DNA of 64,000 nucleotides from Whitmania pigra (Eukaryota; Annelida; Clitellata; Hirudinida; Haemopidae). Below the pieces are notes generated by a model. The model worked only from the letters and a program-made list of their open reading frames with translations. It searched no databases and was not told the origin of the DNA. Made by a program: the position numbers and the translations under genes. The stretch is from the NCBI GenBank assembly GCA_021613335.1, contig JAJTWR010000263.1, positions 3,646,001-3,710,000 of the forward strand, read 5' to 3'. Position 1 is the first letter of the stretch. Each line of letters begins with the position of its first letter. Shown piece by piece: positions 1 through 37,507 of this stretch.

Positions 1-2981
1 TAGTAAGGCTATCCCGAAACTATTATGCCAGTGATTACAGTACATTAGGCTTATGATTTCTAATTTTTTTAGATTTCAAAACCTCATAATATTAGTTAGT
101 GAACATTTATGCAAAAGTTAAAAAATGCAGTATTTGGCATAACCTGCTAAAAAAATCACCCACCATTTCAATTTTCTCCTTACATATAACAGTTATTTCG
201 ACTAAATTCAAAAGTTTTACAAAATGGTAAAACAATGACTTAGAAAAGCATTAAGCAGAGGGTGCAATATTTCAATGTTTAAATTTTAACATATAAACAT
301 TTCCAATGCAGTGTTAAAATTAGAAAGCAATAAGTATGTTTGACATTAAAAACGCCATTAATTTCAACGAAACCGGTTATCAATTTCTGTGGTACTTAAA
401 TCAATGTAAGTTAATTGTTACTCAAAAGAAGACGCAAATTCAGTTTCTGTGTGCTCAGGCACCTTGGATACAAATCCTGAATTACTTTGATGACTCTCTC
501 TCTGCACAAATGTTGCTGTATATTTAGAGGTGAAGGTCTTGCAGACCGATGTAGTAATTTTGACGTAAAAAATGTTCTACTGACATTTTGATTCCTTGAT
601 AAGTCAACATTATTAGTCAACTCCGAAATATCTCAATTACAGTTTTATGAACTTGTTCTAGACCAATGAAAATTTTTAAAAGGTATAAACTATTCAAGCA
701 ATTAAAATTAGACACGATATTTTAAGTTTCATCTTTAAAAAAAAGTTGCCAAACAATTGAAGGGAAAAGGCTGAACTTCAAGGAACTTCCTGAGTAGGAT
801 AAAGAAAGCCGATGCAATGCATGGCGTTGTTGATAGAAACATTCGATGTCTCTGAGAGGATGTTTCCGTTTGCCTGTGTAATATTTTATTTGGACCAATT
901 TGAGGATGGAGTACATCTATCAAACCGTTTAGGAAGGGATAGAGGCAGTCCAGAAAAGGGCTACACTGTGAACTATTGTTCACCAGTCTTACAAAGTTCC
1001 TAAAGCTCCCGTAACGGACTTGATAACATAGATTTTTGCCCAGAGAAAAGGTTAAGAGGGCTTGACCTGAAATTATTAACTATTTTGGCTCTTAGGGATT
1101 AAGAAAGTTTGATTTCAAATATTAGATGTAGAGATCGGCGGATAGACAAAATTTTGGCGTGACCACCGACCCTCTGACTCGCCAAAGTCCGTGACCGACG
1201 GACGCCTTTTGACGGACTGGCAAAGATGTCTTTAACCGTTAACCGTTAAATTTTTAATTTAAACGAGTCAAAACGAGTCGAACCGGTCAAAGCTCGTTTT
1301 GACTCGTTGTAACCCGTTTGGACTCGTTATCCCGGCTCAAAATGTGACCTCCGGTCGATCCCTACTCATAGATGTTGCATGGTTTGTAAGGGATCGACTA
1401 AATTACTATCGAAATCTTATTGTTATGAATGGTAAAAATTTTTACTACTATTCATCTATTATTCAAATTATTCAGGAAAAATGATGACTAAGTTTTGGAA
1501 TGCGTTGCAGCGTGTGACGTGACTTTGTCGTAATCGTTAAGCAATCACCAGGTAATCGAATATTATCGAATATAGTCTTATAAGTTGTAATGGTGAGAAA
1601 ATTTTCTAAGACCAAAATGGAGGTTCATGAGTATTTAAACAAACTGATGCGCGTTTGTACGTATGGATGCTATTGAATGTCTCTGTGCAAGTGTAGCATA
1701 ATTGAGGCTGTCTGGTGTCATCTCAGTGCACTGTGATGTTAACACCTCCCCGTGGATTTTTAAGCAGCAGAATATTATCGCATAATGGCCATGATGCTGA
1801 TGCTAATGTCTGTCAGAGAAATTTTGTGAAATATATTATTTGAAGCAATAATATTACTTTATTATTAATAATATTAGTTTTGATTGACATTTTACTTTAA
1901 CCATATAATAAGTTAACCAACTTGAATAATAAGGCATTATTAATTTTAATTTTATTTTGTTATTAGAAACTTAATTAATTAGTGTAATATTTAGCTACAA
2001 CAATTGTTTAGAAAATAAATTGATGAACAAATAATGAACTAATATTAATATTAAACAATATTCACAAAAAATACTCACAAAAAAGGCAATTAAACATTTC
2101 TTTTCTAAGGTTTATTAACGACATGAGAAACCAATGTGAGTTCACAGTGAACTGATATTACATCAATTACAAATTCCAAATTAAAATAAATATAGATTGA
2201 AATACTAACAATAATATTAATAATATAAACAATAACACTATTTATTAATATTAATATATTAAGTTATAACAACTTAATTATGTGTAAAATTGAAATGCAA
2301 TAAAATGTGCTAATAAGATTTCAGCATATGCCTCAGTTAAGTTGGATTAAATTTCTCATATTTGTCTATCGTCTATTTTGAATGATAACACGCTTAAATT
2401 TGTCTTTTACAATATTATTTCCATTACGAAGATTATTCTATTCAAGCACAAAGTCTTTACAGAAATCATTTGCATTCTAATGTCCTGAGTTGCAGGGCAC
2501 TTTCAATAAAATGCTTCTTTGCAGGAAATAAAAATGTATCAAGTCTGAAATTAAAGACAAAGATGGAGGAAAATATGAAAGCAAAAGAAATTTTGACTTT
2601 TGGTCAATCATAAATTAATTCATTCTAATAACTACTTTATATTGACGGAATATTAATCAAAACAATCGAATTGAGTACATAAAAGAGTACAAAGTTTTTT
2701 GAAAACATTGCTTGTGTTGTCAAGTTTAGAAAAAAATATATTTTGGGACTAAAGATTGAAGAGCAAAAGGTCCCCATCATAAATGGAAAAGTCATCGAAC
2801 CAAACCGATGAAAAACTCTCAAATGAAGGATTACAGGATTAAAAGGTTTGTTCGAAACATCACAAAGTACGCATTGGTTAAAATAAAGTAATTTGAAATC
2901 CAAATAAAGAATTTCATTAATTATTTATTTACTAAATAAGGTAATAACGAACAAAAAATGTTAATAACATCCGTGCCTGAC
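1..2981. other. ELAV-like intron after the RRM2 exon
   Basis: AT-rich sequence with no convincing exon. No RRM3 signature (WCIFVYN-like or KGFGFVTM-like) was found on either strand. The stretch contains the hAT-like fragment near 1129-1364 and nothing else recognised. Confidence 0.5.
1129..1364. mobile_element. Short hAT-like terminal-inverted-repeat element (degraded)
   Basis: The left end begins TAGAGATCGGCGGA. The reverse complement of the right end begins TAGGGATCGACCGGAGG and continues TCACATTTTGAGCCGG. The right end matches the end of the 12404-13414 element, so this is probably a relative. Inside are several imperfect copies of AAAACGAGTCGAAC-like sequence, partly palindromic. Flanks give only a poor candidate target duplication (attagatg / catagatg), so the exact right edge is uncertain. 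Confidence 0.45.
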
Positions 2982-27317
<24,336 letters not shown>

Positions 27318-27999
27318 TTGAAAGAAAAATTATTTAAATTAAATATTTTATAATTAGTTAATTTTATTAATTTTCATCGAGACCTATTTGATTTATCCTG
27401 AACACGGATCTCATACATTTTCATACATTCAGTTTTGAAATGGTGTTCTGATGGGTTCATTTGATTTATTATTTTAATGCTGTTCCAGTAATAATTATTT
27501 TTTAATTTTCTAAATAATGTAGATTTACATGGAAATTTTCTTTTATGGACGTGCAGAAAGTAAAATTATTTGGAGGCAGTAAAAACTGAAAACGTTGGTT
27601 TCACTGCCATTGATGCTGCAATTAGCAGCTTTGTGTTTAATTTGTTGTAGGAAAAATTAGTTTCAATTTAATTAATTTAATTAATGATTTAGAAACAAAT
27701 AAATTGAACTATAATGTCTATATAATTACTTAATTGATAAAATAAATAAAAAAGAAATTTAAATAAAAAGCAATTTAATTGCTTATCGATATGCAGTCAT
27801 GACAACAAGAATCTCCATGAAATCTCAGAGGCACCACCAGGCATTGATTTCACGAGGGTCACGTGGTAGCTTGTCACGTGCAATATGCATCGGTCGATTT
27901 TAAATTTCCATGCATTACTTTCCACCAACCACAGAAGTGAGATGGCGACATGAATGAGGGTTGCGGTTTGTATTTGTATATTTTAATATGGCTTGTTTA

Positions 28000-28010
28000 A
28001 TAATAATAAT

Positions 28011-28075
<65 letters not shown>
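28000..28075. repeat. (TAA)n microsatellite
   Basis: About 75 bp of AAT/TAA triplets. Confidence 0.95.
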
Positions 28076-28077
<2 letters not shown>

Positions 28078-29424
28078 TTGTAAGGCGCCGTATGCAAAGC
28101 GTCACAGGCGCCAAATGCATGTTGTTAGTATTGTTTGTGTATTTTGTTAATAATGCTTCTATTGCGCGTTAATGCTGCTCAACTTTCCATTGCCATGTTC
28201 ATAAAAAGTTGCTAAAAATTTATCTTTACCAAATTTAATAATTTCGATAATTTTAATTTTAATTTCAATTTTGTTAGTTTAGACAATTTTCAACTTTTCA
28301 GAAGAAAAAATTTTAAAAATATATTTGAAAAATTAAATTTTATTTTACTTTTGAAGCAACAAATTCGTGCAAATTCTGTCCACAAAAATTTATTCCAAGA
28401 CGCATCCGGTCGCGACGTTGAAGAAAATGAAGAAGAAAATGGCCGAATGTTGGTGAATTTGAAGCCAAAAATTAAATGCTCCCATTCAACATCAACTCTG
28501 CCCCTTGGTGCTCATCCAAAACGTTTATTTTTCTGTCTTTCTTCTTATTTTCTCAACTATTTATCAACAATGCCTCACAAAGTATCTTAAATAACAGATG
28601 TAAAATCTGAAATGCAATACATATGAACTACGTTACTATCATTGTTGCTGCTATCAAGCACTATTTGCATATTGTAACGGGAATTATTAAATTTTTTAAA
28701 TATTTTTCCAAGATATTCCAATAAAGTATTTAATTATTATTACAATAGTAATTATTCATGTTTATTGATTAAACAAAAATGCTAAGAATTATAAATAAGA
28801 ATGAAGAATCAAAAGCAAGGTTCCAGTTAGTGTCCCTAATTAATTAGTCATTTAATCAAAAAGGATGAATTCTTCTAAACATTACGCAATTATTAAAAGG
28901 TATCTAACCGCTATATAAATGGCGGATTTATTTAAAGGAGCCTTCAAATCATCCTAATTATGCAACGGTCTTTAATCAAATAAATAAATAAATAATAAAA
29001 GGAACCTTTGCATTCTGTCTGGATGCATAAGGCTGGATACAAAAACTCGGTTAAATTCAAATGTAATGACAAATAATCAATAAAAATAAATAATATTGTT
29101 AATAAATAAGCAGCGGAAGAAAATAAAACTAAAATATGAAGCAATGCAAGAGGGAACAGTTCTGACATCAGCAGAATTTCCTGGTTCAAATGAAGAATGG
29201 TTGGTCCCTGAAGGATCAGACAGCAAAATTAACCACAATGGGCCATCTTTGTATGATATCTGTCTTAATATCATCACTCAATATCTTAATTACCGATAAT
29301 ATCATAAATGAAAAACCTAACCTATTAATGTTATGATAAATTAATATCTAATTAATAATAGATTAATAACATCGTGACTCACAAAACATGAATGTTGTAT
29401 ATAACTAAGTTACCATGAAATTCA

Positions 29425-29478
29425 AGGACGTCATCGTCATCGTCGTGACGTCACAATCATCATCATCACTGACGTCAT
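29425..29478. promoter_or_regulatory. Cluster of CRE-like TGACGTCA palindromes
   Basis: Two full TGACGTCA sites (29446-29453 and 29470-29477) and a near match GGACGTCA (29426-29433) lie within 52 bp. CREB/ATF bZIP factors bind this palindrome. The cluster is about 2.1 kb upstream of the presumed 5' exon of the ELAV-like gene, so a role in its control is possible. That role is an inference: the surrounding CATCATCGTC-rich sequence could generate such sites by chance. Confidence 0.3.
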
Positions 29479-29802
29479 CGGACTACAAATTCATCATTGA
29501 GTCATCAGCATGCGCAGGACATCACAAGTCATCACTGAAAATTCATATTGAACATTTACAAGTAGCAGAAGTATTCTTCTACTTTGACGTATCAACCTCA
29601 TTACTTTCTGATATGCCGAAACACATAATTAAGAAATTTAAAGATGTTAATATTCTATTATATTATTCCGTTTATATTTAATATCGTCAACGATTTTGTA
29701 GAAATTTACTCTTTAAATTATAAAAATCGTCATCGCCATTATCAGTAGCAGCATCATTAGCATGTTAACAATGATAACAATTAATAACGTTAGTATTATA
29801 TA

Positions 29803-29805
<3 letters not shown>

Positions 29806-29839
<34 letters not shown>

Positions 29840-29877
29840 ATTATTATTATTATTATTATTATTTATTATTATTATTA

Positions 29878-29917
<40 letters not shown>

Positions 29918-29948
29918 TATTATTATTATTATTATTATTATATTATTA

Positions 29949-30001
<53 letters not shown>

Positions 30002-30003
30002 GG

Positions 30004-30034
<31 letters not shown>

Positions 30035-30083
30035 TATTATTATTATTATTATTCTTATTATTATTATATTATTATTATTATTC

Positions 30084-30174
<91 letters not shown>

Positions 30175-30185
30175 TATTATTATTA

Positions 30186-30266
<81 letters not shown>

Positions 30267-30290
30267 TATTATTATTATTATTATTATTAT
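29806..30290. repeat. (ATT)n microsatellite, about 485 bp
   Basis: Long TTA/ATT array with scattered single-base slips (TATATT, TTTATT) and rare substitutions (ACC near 29834, AGG near 30001, ATTC near 30053). Confidence 0.97.
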
Positions 30291-31172
30291 TTTGTAAAAG
30301 GGTATTAGACAGTTGGTGCTAAAAATCTTTTCGAGATAAAAAAAAACGAGAAATTGAATTAGAATTTAATTCAAAGCATTTCTCAGTTCCTAATTTGTTT
30401 ACTTTCCACATTTTTTACATCGGAATTCTTCTTTCAATTCCGAGGATTTCCTAGCGTCGTGCGTTAAATCTTCAACCTGTCGAAGAGTGATGATGATGGT
30501 GTTTGTGGCGATGATAATGATGATGGTGCTGAAGTATATTTGTTAAATGTAAGAATAGATGCGATGGTGGAATATGACGATAGAACTGACCAGTTATCTT
30601 TCTTCAAGCATGCATATATAATATAACATGTATCAGACAATGTAGTTACTTGCTGTAGATCACTCATCTGCAATCATTCCTCTATCTATCAATCTATTCG
30701 TCTATCAACGCATCCATTTCGTCTTCCATCAATCCATCTATTATATTACCCATCCTTCCATCCATTTGTACTTCTTCAGTCGTAAAGCATTTATAAAGCG
30801 TCAATTACGGGCACTTTGCATTACCTCGGCACAACGTATGGCCACAGAATGTCATAAAGTTATGAACTCGATGCTTTTTTCAAACTTCAGGAACTCTGAA
30901 CATTTTCTGCTCGAACTTTCTTTATACAAATTAAACTTTAATCACACAACACCATCCAGACAGGATGGTCAGTCACGGTTGAGTTGAAATTTCTTTTCGT
31001 TGTCTCGCACAACTACCTCAACGAAACCATCCATCGGAACTCAAACAACGACTTCAAACAACGACAAAAATCTCTCGGGAGTCGTAAACCAACTGAGCCG
31101 ATCGTAAATCGGTCACAAAAAAGTCGTCCAATACGCAGCAGCACCGCAATACCACTCCGTTTTCTCCAGCAG

Positions 31173-31378
<206 letters not shown>

Positions 31379-34300
31379 GTTGTTTGGCAACAATTTCTTG
31401 ATTTCATCGCAGGTCATGTGGTGTTAGGTTTGGAAATATTCAAATATTATATAACGATAATGACTGTTCAGTTGAATATCAAAACTTGAAGACAATTAAA
31501 ATGATTAAACAAAAAGTTGAAAGTCTGAAATAAATGTTGTCTCCACACTTCAGTGAGAATCAGTTGAACCTCGTTTCGGTGGATGTTTTAAAGTCGTTAC
31601 ATGTTTATGTCCTTTGTTGGTATTCAGGCCTTCCTCGTCCTATCACTGCAACTGTCATCGTAAAACTTCATGGCACCCACCATCAATATCTTAACATGAT
31701 CACTATCATCAGCATCATTACTTGTTATCATCACCATCATCATCATCATTCACGACTCACGTTGTCAACCTGAGGAATCAGGAAGTGGTTATCATAAAAC
31801 TAAGTGAAATTGGAACTGCGGACATCGTTAGGTGTGAACATTCAGGAAGTTCAACGTGGAAGGTTATGTTCTGCTTATTTGGCGCCAAATGAATTTATTC
31901 GCTTAGAAACAACAGCTTGTCGCATTCAATTTTATTGATAATAAAATTTTTTTTAATTTAAAATAATAACATTAATATTTTGACAATAAAAATACATAAA
32001 CATTTAAGTGAAAATAACAAAATTTACATAGGCATTTACACAACAAGGACAAGGCAGACACTTTGAAAAGGAATTATGGGAAAAATGTTGTGGCAATAAA
32101 ATTATTTGATCGCAAAGGTTGTGATGCTCTTAATGACGGGAAAGATTTCTAATTTACAAATGGATCTGTTGTTCATTAGTTTCACACTTCCTCATGAATC
32201 GTCATTTCGCATTACTTTTGACGTTATAATGTAAGTTATTGTTATAAGTTCGTAAGTAAACATAAATGTTCAAGTGAAATATTTTCATCGCTTCCTTCTT
32301 CTCCAGTGAACCGTGACGAGGTACGTCAGGATCTGAACAGCAGAGACGCACAGAAACGTCTGGAAACATTCGATGATTAATGAAAACACTGCCTCGAAAA
32401 GGTCACGGACAAATGAAGTAATTACGATATGGACACCACTCCAAGAAAGGAGACAATCTCCTCAGATCAGGTTATGTTGATGCACTTTAGTCCAACGATC
32501 CATCTTTTCTACGATCCCTCATTCCATTCCTGCTCACCTTTATCAATCAATCCATCCCTTCATTCGTTCATCCATCCATCTACCCATCCATGCATCCTTT
32601 CACCTTTCCATCCATCTAATCTAATCTCAGAAAGGAGTATGTCTTACAAGAAATGTCAACCGCATGCCTGCACATGGAATAAATTGAGGACCACTCATGC
32701 ATGACCCCTCATCTCATCCTACTCTGTTTTGTCACCTGATTAAATTTTACTCAATTGTTACCATCAACATTTAGTGTGTAGCTTTGTATGCGTAAATATC
32801 GATTTTAAAGTGCTTAAAAATCCCCATCCAAGAACCTTTGCCACGTACTTTTTTATTTTATTTATTTCAAGCAATAATCATAAAACTTTTCAATGTCACC
32901 AACAAGTTATCATTAAAAAAAACTTGAATTATTTAAAATTCTCTCTATTAAGTGTATGCATAAACTTTAATTTGTCCTTCTTCCATGAATGTTCAAACTA
33001 ATTATTAATCAACGACTCAGGCGAATATATGATTACGCTTCCCGCATTATGATTCATCGGGTTCTTATTGGTCGGAGTGAAGCAGGTGTTCGCAAATTCT
33101 CTTGTCCCGATTGGTTAGGAAAACCAGGTGAGAAACTTTATAAAATGCAATTATTCTGTTAATTAATGTAAATTGTGCGATTATGAGGGTCTACATTTGA
33201 TAAAGTTCATAAAAAGTTTAACTATTATTCTCATCAGCCTTTTAATCCCAAATTCTTAATTAATTCGTAAAATTCGACCACAAAAGAGGCCACCAGAATC
33301 TCTATGTTTTTGCTTGCTTAATTTTTTTTCGTGATTTTGTTCTTTTCTTTGTATTTCAACTTCAGGTTGTTTTCCAATTTCCACAAAAAGTGAAGAAAAT
33401 TAAATGCTTCAAATGGACCTCTGTTCCTTAATTTACAGGTGATGTTTAGGTATTTTCCATTTCAAAAATTCGAAATAATGCAATCTAATAACGGACATTT
33501 ACAATGTCATTGTTTTACTTTCATTAAGTCTGCGTTACACCAATTTCCAGAAGTGACTTTATTCCACGATTTCCAAAAAATGAAAGCCAGGATAACTCAT
33601 CTCAAACCAGCAGAAATTAATGATTGGTTCCAGATATTCCAGATTGAGTTAAATATGTTAAAGAAAACCGATATAGGCATCAAACCATGGTATAGTTTTT
33701 GTTTTTTTAAATAAAATTTAATTTTTTGAGAAGATATTATAAAGCCAAGCAGCTTGTAATGTGTTTTGCTGAATTTCAATCAAAGGAGTTTCAAACCCTG
33801 AGTTTGCAGCAAAGCTTTTTTAAAATTCGTAGCATTGCACGAATTATTAATGTCCATTGTTTCTTTTCCTATTTAATCAATTCTTTTGCATTCAGAAAAT
33901 AATTAGTAATTACTACTTTTGAGATCACTTTTTTAAACTATGGTCCTATCTAAAGGTTTACTCATATTTGAATATATCATTATTTATATTTTTTTGTTTA
34001 AAATTACTCTTTATTCCCATGTAAACATGCTCGTTAAACAATTTGAATATTATATTCAGGTTAATTTTGGAAGCGGCGTTAATAATAATAACATTAAAAT
34101 GCTATCGTAACATTAAATCATTATTGCAGCATCGAGATATGTTACTAACATTTAAATATTATAGCAACATTAAGATTTTGAATATTAAGTAACCAATTAT
34201 TAATTATTATCAAAAATCTCATGCAAGTCAAAAAAGGATGATGCATTAAAGTTTCAATTGGTAAAGCGGAATAGATTTATGTGCTTTTGAATTTATTTAT

Positions 34301-35415
34301 ATATTAAAACTTACAATTATAAATCGAGCATTTGTACGTATTTAGAAGAAACAGTCTCTTCTAAGTGGCAAGTTTAAACTCACAAATCAAGTTAAATTCA
34401 GAAATTTTAACAACGTTGATTTAACCTTTTCGCACAATCTGATGGACTTAATTAAATTGAAAATTTTAAAACCAAAAGATATAATTTCAGAAAAACTAAT
34501 TTGAACATTCATAATTTTGACTGCATTCATTTGCAATAAAACAGAAAGTGCGAGTCCTCAGGAGTTTTAAATAATTCAAAGAAAATTCCTTCCACATTCT
34601 AATCGGATGTCGCTACGAATTTCTCAGCATGGAATTTAGTGACTCCTCCCATGAAAACGTGTTTGGATGCATGGTGACATCTTTATTCTTTTTCACGATG
34701 CAGACTTTCCAGTTAAATTCCGAGATTTCCAGTTAAAGTTGCGCAGTACAAAGCAAAAGGAAGGTAGGTAAAGGAGTGAAGGGATGGGATACAGATTTAT
34801 AACATCCGGGTCAAAGGTGATGCCAGAGACGACAAAAGAATAGTCCAGTGTTTAGGAAGGCAGTCCGTCTGTCTTTTATTTCTCTTTTCATCACGTCCTA
34901 GATCTCTCGTATGTGTTCGACTTGCGATTTGAAATTTCTGGCACAATTAAGAGAACTTTCACTGCTTTATGACAGGTAATATTTGAGGACTTTTGAAAAT
35001 AATTCATGTCTTTCTTACTAGGAAAAGGACTTCTAGAAGAAGAACGTTAAAGAAATAATAAAGAAAAAGACATGAAAGGAGAAAGAAGTCATCATTTATT
35101 TGGCGTGGGAATATAATGATGAGGAACAGAGGTGCGATAAACATGGCTGCTCATTACATCTCCATCCTTCCATAAACATCTTCCTATTATTAAAGTCCTC
35201 TGTGTTTACCCAAATCTACTTCTTAGCCCAATTGCTTTGCTTATAAAGTCATAAACAATTACAAATTGCATGACTCGAAACACATTTAATTGAATTATTC
35301 AGATATTTTGAAAAATATCTTTAGATATGCATGAGAAGGATTTGCCGATTTCGAAATTTTCATTGACAATTGTTTAAAAGAGAAGAATATGGACATGTAT
35401 AACATGAAAAATTAA

Positions 35416-35650
35416 TAAATTAATGGAAGTTATAGTTATTACTTAATTTGTAAAGGTTTAAGTTTTATAAAAATTATTTTAATTTTCGAATATAACGCTT
35501 AAATTCAAAGCATTTCAATAAAATAATTTATTATAAATTAATGGAAGTTATAGTTATTACTTAAGTTGTAAAAGTTTAAGTTTTACAAAAATTATTTTAA
35601 TTTTCGAATATAACGCTTAAATTCAAAGCATTTCAATAAAATAATTTATT
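35416..35650. repeat. Direct tandem duplication, 118-bp unit, two copies
   Basis: The unit beginning TAAATTAATGGAAGTTATAG occurs at 35416 and again at 35534. The copies differ by only a few substitutions (for example TTAATTTG/TTAAGTTG and TTTATAAA/TTTACAAA), which indicates a fairly recent duplication. No gene or transposon feature is visible in the unit. Confidence 0.93.
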
Positions 35651-36270
35651 TATTTCATGCTTAGTTGTTTGTCTGAGTACCAATAACATTGAATTGAAAA
35701 ATACGAAAAAAACGTCATTAACAATAGACTTATTATAGTTAATTAGTTATATTTAGTTATTTGCTATATTTTTATGAATATATTTTATTAATATTTTTTA
35801 ATATATTCTATTTAATTTTTAATGTTTATTATTATATTCTATTTTATTCTCAACGCCTGAAGGACTACTGGAGGTCGTCAACAAAGCCTCCAACAAAAGT
35901 ACGATGTCATTTATTAGAGCTTTTCTTTAAGATTTTAATTAAAATTAAAGTGAATAATAAATTCAAATCAAACAAACATTATTAAGTAAATTGAATTCAT
36001 TTCTTGCTCTTTTATTCCGCCGGAAGTAAAACATTAAAGAAAGCAAAGATATCAAATAGTGATGTCACCAAAGACCTGAATTATTGTCGGGCGGGCCATA
36101 ACGCAGCCATAAACACAAGAGCGGAAAATGCCTGCTCCGACCTGAGCCACGTGTCGAGAGCCATTCGAAATCTGACCTCAGACCGAATTTCAAGTACCAT
36201 GTTTTCCATGCTCCATTGATTTTTATGCTTCTTTCGTGTAACCTGCCCCTCACTTTTATTTTATTATTAC

Positions 36271-36349
36271 TTTTTATTTTTATTTTTACGTTTTTTTGTT
36301 ATTGCTTTTTATTTTTATTTTTACGTTTTTTTGTTATTGCTTTTTATTT
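36271..36349. repeat. T-rich tandem repeat, two copies of about 40 bp
   Basis: A unit containing TTTTTACGTTTTTTTGTTATTG occurs twice back to back, immediately before the first of two duplicated SINEs. It may have helped misalignment. Confidence 0.8.
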
Positions 36350-36362
36350 TTATTATATTTTT

Positions 36363-36540
36363 GGCGTGCAAGTTAGCTCAGTTGGTAGCGTGCAGCGAAT
36401 GATGGTAAAAGCAACAGTGATTACGTGTCGTGTTCGCGACCCCAGCTTGCACCGCCACAAAGCGCCCCTTGGATGCGGCGCTATACAAATGGTTCAGCGC
36501 GCCTGACGCTTACGCTTATGGCGCTACATAAATAAACATG
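36363..36540 (+). mobile_element. tRNA-derived SINE (family B, tail 2), copy 1
   Basis: It starts GGCGTGCAAGTTAGCTCAG. TAGCTCAGTTGG is a good A-box and GTGTTCGCGACCC a good B-box. TGCAAG near the start pairs with CTTGCA about 90 nt on, like an acceptor stem. The body CGCCACAAAGCGCC to GCGGCGCTATACAAATGG matches the other family-B copies. The 3' end, TTCAGCGCGCCTGACGC to GGCGCTACATAAATAAA, differs from the tail at 47.6 and 55.1 kb. Confidence 0.88.
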
Positions 36541-36559
36541 AAAAAATTATTACTTTTTA

Positions 36560-36560
<1 letters not shown>

Positions 36561-36601
<41 letters not shown>

Positions 36602-36662
36602 TTATTTTTATTATTATTATTATTTTTATTATTATTATTTTTATTATTATTATTTTTATTAT
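36561..36662. repeat. (ATT)n / ATTTTT low-complexity tract
   Basis: ATT triplets interspersed with TTTTTA between the two SINE copies. Confidence 0.9.
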
Positions 36663-36668
36663 ATTTTT

Positions 36669-36846
36669 GGCGTGCAAGTTAGCTCAGTTGGTAGCGTGCA
36701 GCGAATGATGGTAAAAGCAACAGTGATTACGTGTCGTGTTCGCGACCCCAGCTTGCACCGCCACAAAGCGCCCCTTGGATGCGGCGCTATACAAATGGTT
36801 CAGCGCGCCTGACGCTTACGCTTATGGCGCTACATAAATAAACATG
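36669..36846 (+). mobile_element. tRNA-derived SINE (family B, tail 2), copy 2
   Basis: Identical by eye to the copy at 36363, with the same flanks (TTTTTATTATATTTTT before, CATGAAAAAATTATTACTTT after). The pair therefore arose by a 306-bp segmental tandem duplication rather than by two retropositions. Confidence 0.88.
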
Positions 36847-37013
36847 AAAAAATTATTACTTTTATTTTATTATTACTTTTTATTTTTATTATTAATTTGT
36901 ATTCCAAATAACCGAGGAACAGATACGTGGACATTGCGTGTGGTAATTGACCTGCTCAATGAGCAAAATCAACATGTTGAGCAGTCGTAAAGGAGGGAAT
37001 CGCAAATGGTACA

Positions 37014-37112
37014 TTATCACATTACATCACATTACATAACATCGAATCACATATTATCACATTATATCACATTGTATCACATATTATCACATTATATCAC
37101 ATTGTTCACATA
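37014..37112. repeat. ATCACATT-type short tandem repeat
   Basis: Degenerate units of TATCACATTA and TATCACATTG repeat about ten times. Confidence 0.85.
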
Positions 37113-37188
37113 TCACCAAATAATTTTGAACTGCAGGACATGTATTAATTATTTATTTTTAAATGGATCAGATATATTTCAAATTGGA

Positions 37189-37507
<319 letters not shown>

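Noticed and set aside
2637..2903. Possible ELAV hinge exon (VFHRFGSMTFPFMMG) phase-compatible with the RRM2 exon
   Set aside because: The reading phase fits an acceptor after ...catttgag, but no good donor follows and the similarity to the hinge is too weak.
33439..33714. 91-codon plus-strand frame in intergenic DNA
   Set aside because: AT-rich, no recognised domain, no splice or homology support. Treated as a chance frame.
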